Source: Thermomucor indicae-seudaticae (Eukaryota > Mucoromycota > Mucoromycetes > Mucorales > Lichtheimiaceae). From it: a DNA stretch of 12,097 nt. This document shows, in pieces, positions 8,401 through 12,097 of the stretch; the first letter of the stretch is position 1, and each line of letters opens with the position of its first letter. A program made the position numbers and the translations under genes. The notes beneath the pieces were generated by a model. The model had not been told where the DNA came from and ran no database searches. It saw only the letters and a list, made by a program, of their open reading frames with translations. Location: NCBI GenBank assembly GCA_000787465.1, contig JSYX01000813.1, forward strand, positions 1 through 12,097, written 5' to 3'.

Positions 8401-8550
8401 TTGAAAAGCCGTGTCCCATTGGGAACTGGACAATCCATAGCGGTCATTTTCCGCATGTCGTGATGCCGTTCTAGCGGTCACCAATGCGAAACCACCGGTG
8501 CATTTCTCGCAATTTCGAGAAGTACAAACAACGAGGCCATCCATTTCCAT
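5451..8550 (-). pseudogene. Tnp2-type CACTA transposase, decayed
   Basis: The gene reads right to left. An N-terminal zinc-finger-like exon (8550 to about 8398) reads CTSRNCEKCTGG...RTASRH. An acidic linker (about 8359-7996) and a probable intron (about 7995-7855) follow. The core starts LYHLSDRTAGILWQF, then CGACHSLY, RPSFEEKINEWRNR, TLNVDWFCPF (first likely catalytic Asp), NLPRSERYKVENVILVG, and CDVPAARR (second Asp). After one base lost near 7035 it continues CHKCERQF, DYSGFDLENW, IDPMHNLFLGTA, then VYSPFVLKHHLPEQHLRNW and FEVTFMKKFLEKA. The C-terminal part reads VNNVVKKMKTESILGQTYRS, YPGQ-like WPGQVQYFFEH, then ECIVPVHTIYSQ, ending IPLPKRVAA-TGA at 5453-5451. Stops interrupt it at 6631-6629, 6292-6290, 5910-5908 and 5657-5655 (the last where Trp is expected), with frame changes near 6690-6650, 6100-6033 and 5878. 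It is clearly inactive as written. Confidence 0.9.
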
Positions 8551-8695
8551 AGAGATGTTTGTAAATATCAGAAGGAGACGAAAAGTAACAGCACTTACTC
8601 CTTACAGCTTCATTGCATGCGCTCTGCAGCAAGCGCTCCCCATACGGAAGCACCTAGAACTCGATTTATGGGCTAAATATTAGGGACCTGAAAAT

Positions 8696-8723
8696 GACCT
8701 AAAACCAGGTTTTGCACGCAGTG
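8696..8723 (-). repeat. Right terminal inverted repeat of the CACTA element
   Basis: Read on the minus strand it begins CACTGCGTGCAAAACC and ends GTTTTAGGTC, aligned base for base with the left end. It is followed on the plus strand by GTT (8724-8726), the second copy of the target duplication. Confidence 0.8.
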
Positions 8724-8726
8724 GTT

Positions 8727-9189
8727 GTCTGTATTATTCCGAACTCCTTTAAATAGGTGGGAGACGAAAGGAATAGGAAAACAGAACACTCTAAACATTT
8801 GTTTATGCCGGTATGAGAACAGAACCCTCATGCGTCTTCACAGTTCAAATGTAGTTGACTTTCACCGTTTTTGAAGTCAATCGACAGAACCCAAAATCGG
8901 CACAATGCATGTTTAAAAAGCTTGCATAATCCAAGACCACCAAGATCGATAAACGTCCAGTCGCTTTTTGTAATCCGGGTCTATTTGTTCGAAGCCATAC
9001 ACAGCAACTTGGACCATACCAAATAAATATTGCGAAAACCAATAGAATCGGTCGTAATGGACTGAGATACCTGCATATCTAATGCAGTTCTAGGTCTAGC
9101 GCGATGGCGTTCGCCAGCGAACTTCTCAAAACCCTTGCGCATAATCTTCTAGCCACAGCTGATCATCGTCATGCCAAGGCCTCGGCTAC
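8727..9189. other. Non-coding flank right of the CACTA element
   Basis: No gene family, long open frame or strong repeat was recognised. Short open frames on either strand show no domain pattern. Confidence 0.5.
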
Positions 9190-9250
9190 GGACACCCCAG
9201 CTCCATTGTGACGTAACAAAACCAGAAAAGCAATCACAGGTGGGGTGTCC
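9190..9250. repeat. Inverted repeat GGACACCCCA ... TGGGGTGTCC
   Basis: Perfect 10-bp arms at 9190-9199 and 9241-9250 enclose 41 bp. GGACACCC recurs in direct orientation near 9828 and 9880, and a related CAGACACCC near 9803. The sequence before the left arm (GCCAAGGCCTCGGCTACGGACACCC) resembles that before the 9803 copy (GCCAAAGGGCTTGGCTACAG), so this looks like a dispersed, decayed repeat family. Confidence 0.55.
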
Positions 9251-10108
9251 CTGAGAGAGCAAGATGGCGTACGACGTGGCCATTAATCCAACATGGCGTA
9301 AAGCAGAAGAATCGATAATTCTAAGTGCTCCAAAGTGGTTTTGCAGACTTATGCTGTAATACATATTGCATACCCTTGTCTTTATTCTAAGTGCTTGTAG
9401 GATAAAACCCAATTCTGTAATTAATTCTAGGTGAATAAAACGGAGAAATCAGTGCATTTTGTTTCTTCGCAAATTGAGGGATACTGAAGTTTTATGCCAG
9501 GCCAAGGAATGCGCGCACCGGGCTTGAACCTGAGCAAGTAAAAGTGTGAGCCAACAAGATGCAAGGCTCTAGGTCTCGGCGAGTTCAAGGTCTCGGTGTT
9601 ATAAGGAATGCATAAATAGTTTAGGATATGCTGACCGTGCATGGCGATGACTCGCAGGTATGTGTCCGCCGCTAGCTGTGCACAGCCGATTGTAGTGAAC
9701 CAGTATTAGCTATCACATGAAGTTTCTCGTTTCTCCAGGATCTTGAACAGGTGATCTATATCCTTGCTAATCATCACAAGATGAGCCAAAGGGCTTGGCT
9801 ACAGACACCCACAAAAGCAGTCCTTAGGGACACCCAGCAGTCACGGGACCCTAGTGACGGAAAAAGGCTTTACGGACACCCGGCGTTTGTGCAGAGCTTT
9901 CCCAATTCGTACGAGTACCCAGCAGTCCCTTGCAGGCTTTTAGGCGTTCTATACGAAGTCACTCGGAGAATGAAATGAACGCCTTTAGGAATCATTCATG
10001 TCTGTCTGTCCGTCTGGTGTCTCGCTTTTTGGTCAATAGTTTATTTGAAGCGCTTGTAGCTGGATTGATGTGGCAATGTCTATTGCGCTATGAGAAGGTT
10101 CCGAAAAA
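9251..10108. other. Non-coding stretch with decayed GGACACCC repeats
   Basis: No gene was recognised. The repeat-bearing segment is about 9768-9930. A 121-codon open frame on the plus strand (9930-10295) has no family pattern and is crossed by the hairpin described next, so it is not called. Confidence 0.45.
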
Positions 10109-10150
10109 CCGGAGCAGAGCAGATTTTGCCATAAATCTGCTCTGTTCTGG
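10109..10150. repeat. 18-bp-stem hairpin with 6-nt loop
   Basis: The arms are 10109-10126 (CCGGAGCAGAGCAGATTT) and 10133-10150 (AAATCTGCTCTGTTCTGG), with loop TGCCAT. The inner 12 pairs are perfect Watson-Crick. The outer six include two G-T pairs, so a plus-strand RNA would pair over all 18. Confidence 0.8.
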
Positions 10151-10417
10151 TATCTGGTTATTCACTATAAGCATCTACTGTATGTTTTATTCTATAAGTG
10201 CCACCGCGCCTATGCATGAAGACTTATATGCACATGACCTCTATGTACACTCTCTATTGCTTTCAATAAACTTCACGTATGCCTCATTTATCTGACATGT
10301 AGCAATCCTCAGAAGCCAAAAAATTTGGAGTATAGAACGCCCGGTGTTTCCGCTGGAAACTCCTTTGCGAATTTTTTTCATTCAGGCACAGTAGGGTTCC
10401 GAGTCAGGACAGGATTT

Positions 10418-10680
10418 TCCTGAGTCCCGTCCCGTCCCGTCCTGAGTCCTGAGTATCCCGTCCTGAATCCGTCCCGAATCCTGAATTTGCCCTGAGCTGT
10501 CCTGAATCCTGATTTTTTTTCCGGAGTGTCCTGAGTATCCTGAATGCTGAGTTTCCTCTCAGTCTCCTCAATGCCTTGTCTCTGCCCAATTTTGCAGAAT
10601 GCACAAATGTCAGATTGTCTCCAACGTCCTGAATGTTCTGACTGTCCGAAATGCCCTGCGTGTTCTGAAAATCTTGACGT
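10418..10680. repeat. Degenerate CCTGA-rich minisatellite
   Basis: At least ten CCTGA cores occur between 10419 and 10543 at spacings of about 7 to 20 bp, in units like GTCCTGAATCC and GTCCTGAGTATCC. An exact CCCGT x3 run lies at 10426-10440. Fading variants (TTCTGA, CCCTGC, GTCCTGAATG) continue to about 10680. The minus strand reads as an open frame rich in Gln-Asp-Ser-Gly, which is a by-product of the repeat rather than evidence of a gene. Confidence 0.75.
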
Positions 10681-11265
10681 AGCAAAAGACTTTGTATTGA
10701 TTATCATTCCCTTTCATGGCTGATATTTACGTTTTTCATATTCGAAAAAATGTTATTGCTAAGCATACTAAAACGAAAAACCTGCCCTCGCTATACATCC
10801 CTTGAACCCACAATATTCGGATTGAATAATCAATATTTTCTAATACTTAGATGTGGCAGGTTATACATTTATTCTCGATTAAGGACACTGCTTTGACTGG
10901 ATAAACGTTCCAGCATAACACTGATCTTGAATCTTTCTATGACTATGAACGACAGATTACTGCATAACCCAAGAAATTAAAAGACTGCTTACGCGAAGCA
11001 GGAGCCCACATAAAAACATTACGTAGTTGCCCCTGCAAGTACCCTCGCCAACTGTCCATAGAAAGGAATTCATGACTCCATATTTCTGTCTCGTATGCCG
11101 TCACCGTCTTCTAAGCCTATCCGAATACTAAATATTGAGCGTAGTGATAGATATAAATCAAGCTTTCAGCTGTCCTTTCACAAGCAATTTATTGCTTCTG
11201 CCCGGATTTATTCGCACGCCAACGTCTCATCTGTTATAAAAAGCAAGACCAATGGCAGTGGATTG
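10681..11265. other. AT-rich non-coding stretch
   Basis: No coding pattern, RNA gene or strong repeat was recognised in either strand. Confidence 0.5.
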
Positions 11266-12095
11266 TTAGAGCGATGCTTGTTCCACGGAGCTTCCCAATT
11301 CATTCACCTTCTCTGCGTGACGTTGACGCTGCTGACCATCCGTCAGTACGCGAGGACGACCACCCCGCAGCAAAGGTACCGGAACACCATGCTTGCTGCA
11401 CGCATGGTGCCGAAAGATGCGCTCAACCTGGAAGGTAACCTTGCAGCTTGGGCAAGACCGCTGTAGAGGCAAAGACACGTTAATATGTGGTCTACAGATC
11501 TGAAAACGCGTCCTTAATTACTAACTGTTATCCTCCCAGGCTTGAGGGAATTTCGGCCACATGGCCGCCGATCCCGACGACTCTGAAAAGTAACAAGTAT
11601 CAGTACATTCATATGCTCCCTTTCAGGACTTCATCCTTCCGTTCTCTCTACCTTCTTGAGGTGGTGCGGGCACAACCTCCGCTGGCTCGGGAGCAGGTGG
11701 AGCCGCATTGCGCAACTGCATCTGCTCTTCCTCTTCGTTCTAGTACTCCAGTAATCAGTCATTGTAAATAAACCTGCACTGTTTACCAGCGCGCATAGCC
11801 AAAAAGGTTCTTGGTGCGGTTGGCAGAAGAAAAAACATTACCATATTTTCACTACCGGAACGGACATACGAAAGGGAATCTGTGATGAAGGTCTCAGCAG
11901 ACCAAGCTGAATACATCGCAACAGAAGCGTGAATTGAATGCCAGTTCCACTTTCAATGTAGCTATTTCTACGCACTAGCCAATGGCTCCTTAGTGCAAGC
12001 AAGCCTTGCCTCGAACTCCTCGTAATCGGAATCTCAGTCGATGGCAATGCCGAGATACGCCATCGTCGTGGCATGGCGCTCGATAGTTTCTGCCC
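11266..12095 (-). pseudogene. Possible decayed multi-exon gene, unknown family, running off the right edge
   Basis: Several minus-strand pieces look coding in composition but lie in different frames. At 12091-11990 a frame reads GIAID, a TGA, then DSDYEEFEARLACTKEPLAS. Around 11745-11650 there is an acidic then Pro/Ala-rich stretch (EEEEQMQLRNAAPPAPEP) followed by a GTAGAG donor-like site. Near 11590 a piece reads MWPKFPQAWEDN. At 11464-11266 a cysteine/histidine cluster (CPSCKVTFQ...HHACSKH) is followed by an AT-hook-like RGGRPR. Acceptor-like CTACAG and TTTTCAG precede two of them. No consistent splicing was found and no family is recognised. It could be a transposon accessory gene or chance open frames. 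Confidence 0.25.
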
Positions 12096-12097
12096 GA

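Larger units (their letters stand above)
3099..8723. mobile_element. CACTA-superfamily DNA transposon, 5.6 kb, with TIRs and 3-bp target duplication
   Basis: The element starts CACTGGACGA at 3099 and, read on the opposite strand from 8723, starts CACTGCGTGC. Ungapped alignment of the first 28 bases of both ends gives 20 identities, including CACTG at the tip, an AAAA block, and an exact 10-mer GTTTTAGGTC at positions 19-28. The bases just outside are GTT on both sides (3096-3098 and 8724-8726), matching the 3-bp target duplication known for the CACTA (EnSpm) group. Inside lie a Tnp2 transposase on the minus strand and a convergent accessory gene on the plus strand, so the ends enclose the coding content expected of an autonomous ancestor. 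The transposase is now broken, so this copy could move only if supplied with enzyme from another copy. Confidence 0.85.

Noticed and set aside
9500..9560. Possible tRNA or tRNA-derived SINE on the minus strand (GGTTCAAGCCCGG resembles a B box).
   Set aside because: The T-arm does not pair, no acceptor stem or anticodon arm could be drawn, and no A box sits at a normal distance.
9930..10295. 121-codon plus-strand open frame with hydrophobic stretches.
   Set aside because: It has no recognised motif, irregular composition and no promoter or intron support, and is interrupted by a strong DNA palindrome; it is probably chance.
10378..10707. Two overlapping minus-strand open frames rich in Gln, Asp, Ser and Gly.
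   Set aside because: They are translations of the CCTGA minisatellite, where lack of stops follows from the repeat.

Overview
The window reads as eukaryotic, most likely fungal, repeat-rich DNA. There are no operons or ribosome-binding sites. Coding signal is broken by very short introns with fungal-looking signals (GT-AG, CTAAC/CTAAT-like branch points, about 40 to 70 nt). Every gene recognised with confidence belongs to a DNA transposon. The Tnp2 transposase is of the type common in fungi, including early-diverging lineages; this lineage call is inference from protein pattern, with no database search behind it.

Layout. Bases 117-957 (+) hold a decayed Merlin/IS1016-type transposase with all three catalytic residues still visible but with frameshifts. 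Bases about 1776-2597 (+) hold the C-terminal half of a piggyBac transposase, ending in a cysteine-rich zinc-binding tail. Bases 2602-3098 are non-coding and contain two copies of a 14-bp palindrome.

Bases 3099-8723 form one 5.6-kb CACTA-superfamily element. Its ends were found by pairing imperfect terminal inverted repeats (CACTG..., 20 of 28 positions identical) flanked by an exact 3-bp duplication, GTT. Its left end carries a cluster of GTTTTAGGTC-like subterminal repeats. Inside are two convergent genes. One is a small spliced gene on the plus strand (4420-5439), which reads as intact under the proposed splicing. The other is a long Tnp2 transposase on the minus strand (8550 to 5451), badly damaged by frameshifts and stop codons. 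Their stop codons lie 11 bp apart, and each overlaps its own AATAAA signal. The plus-strand product has a coiled-coil-like start, a very basic middle and an acidic tail. It may be the accessory DNA-binding protein of the element, acting on the subterminal repeats (inference).

Bases 8724-12097 are mostly non-coding. They hold an 18-bp-stem hairpin (10109-10150), a CCTGA-rich degenerate minisatellite (10418-10556, fading to about 10680), dispersed GGACACCC repeats, and weak traces of a decayed gene on the minus strand from about 11266 to the right edge.

No rRNA, tRNA, CRISPR array or host housekeeping gene was recognised.
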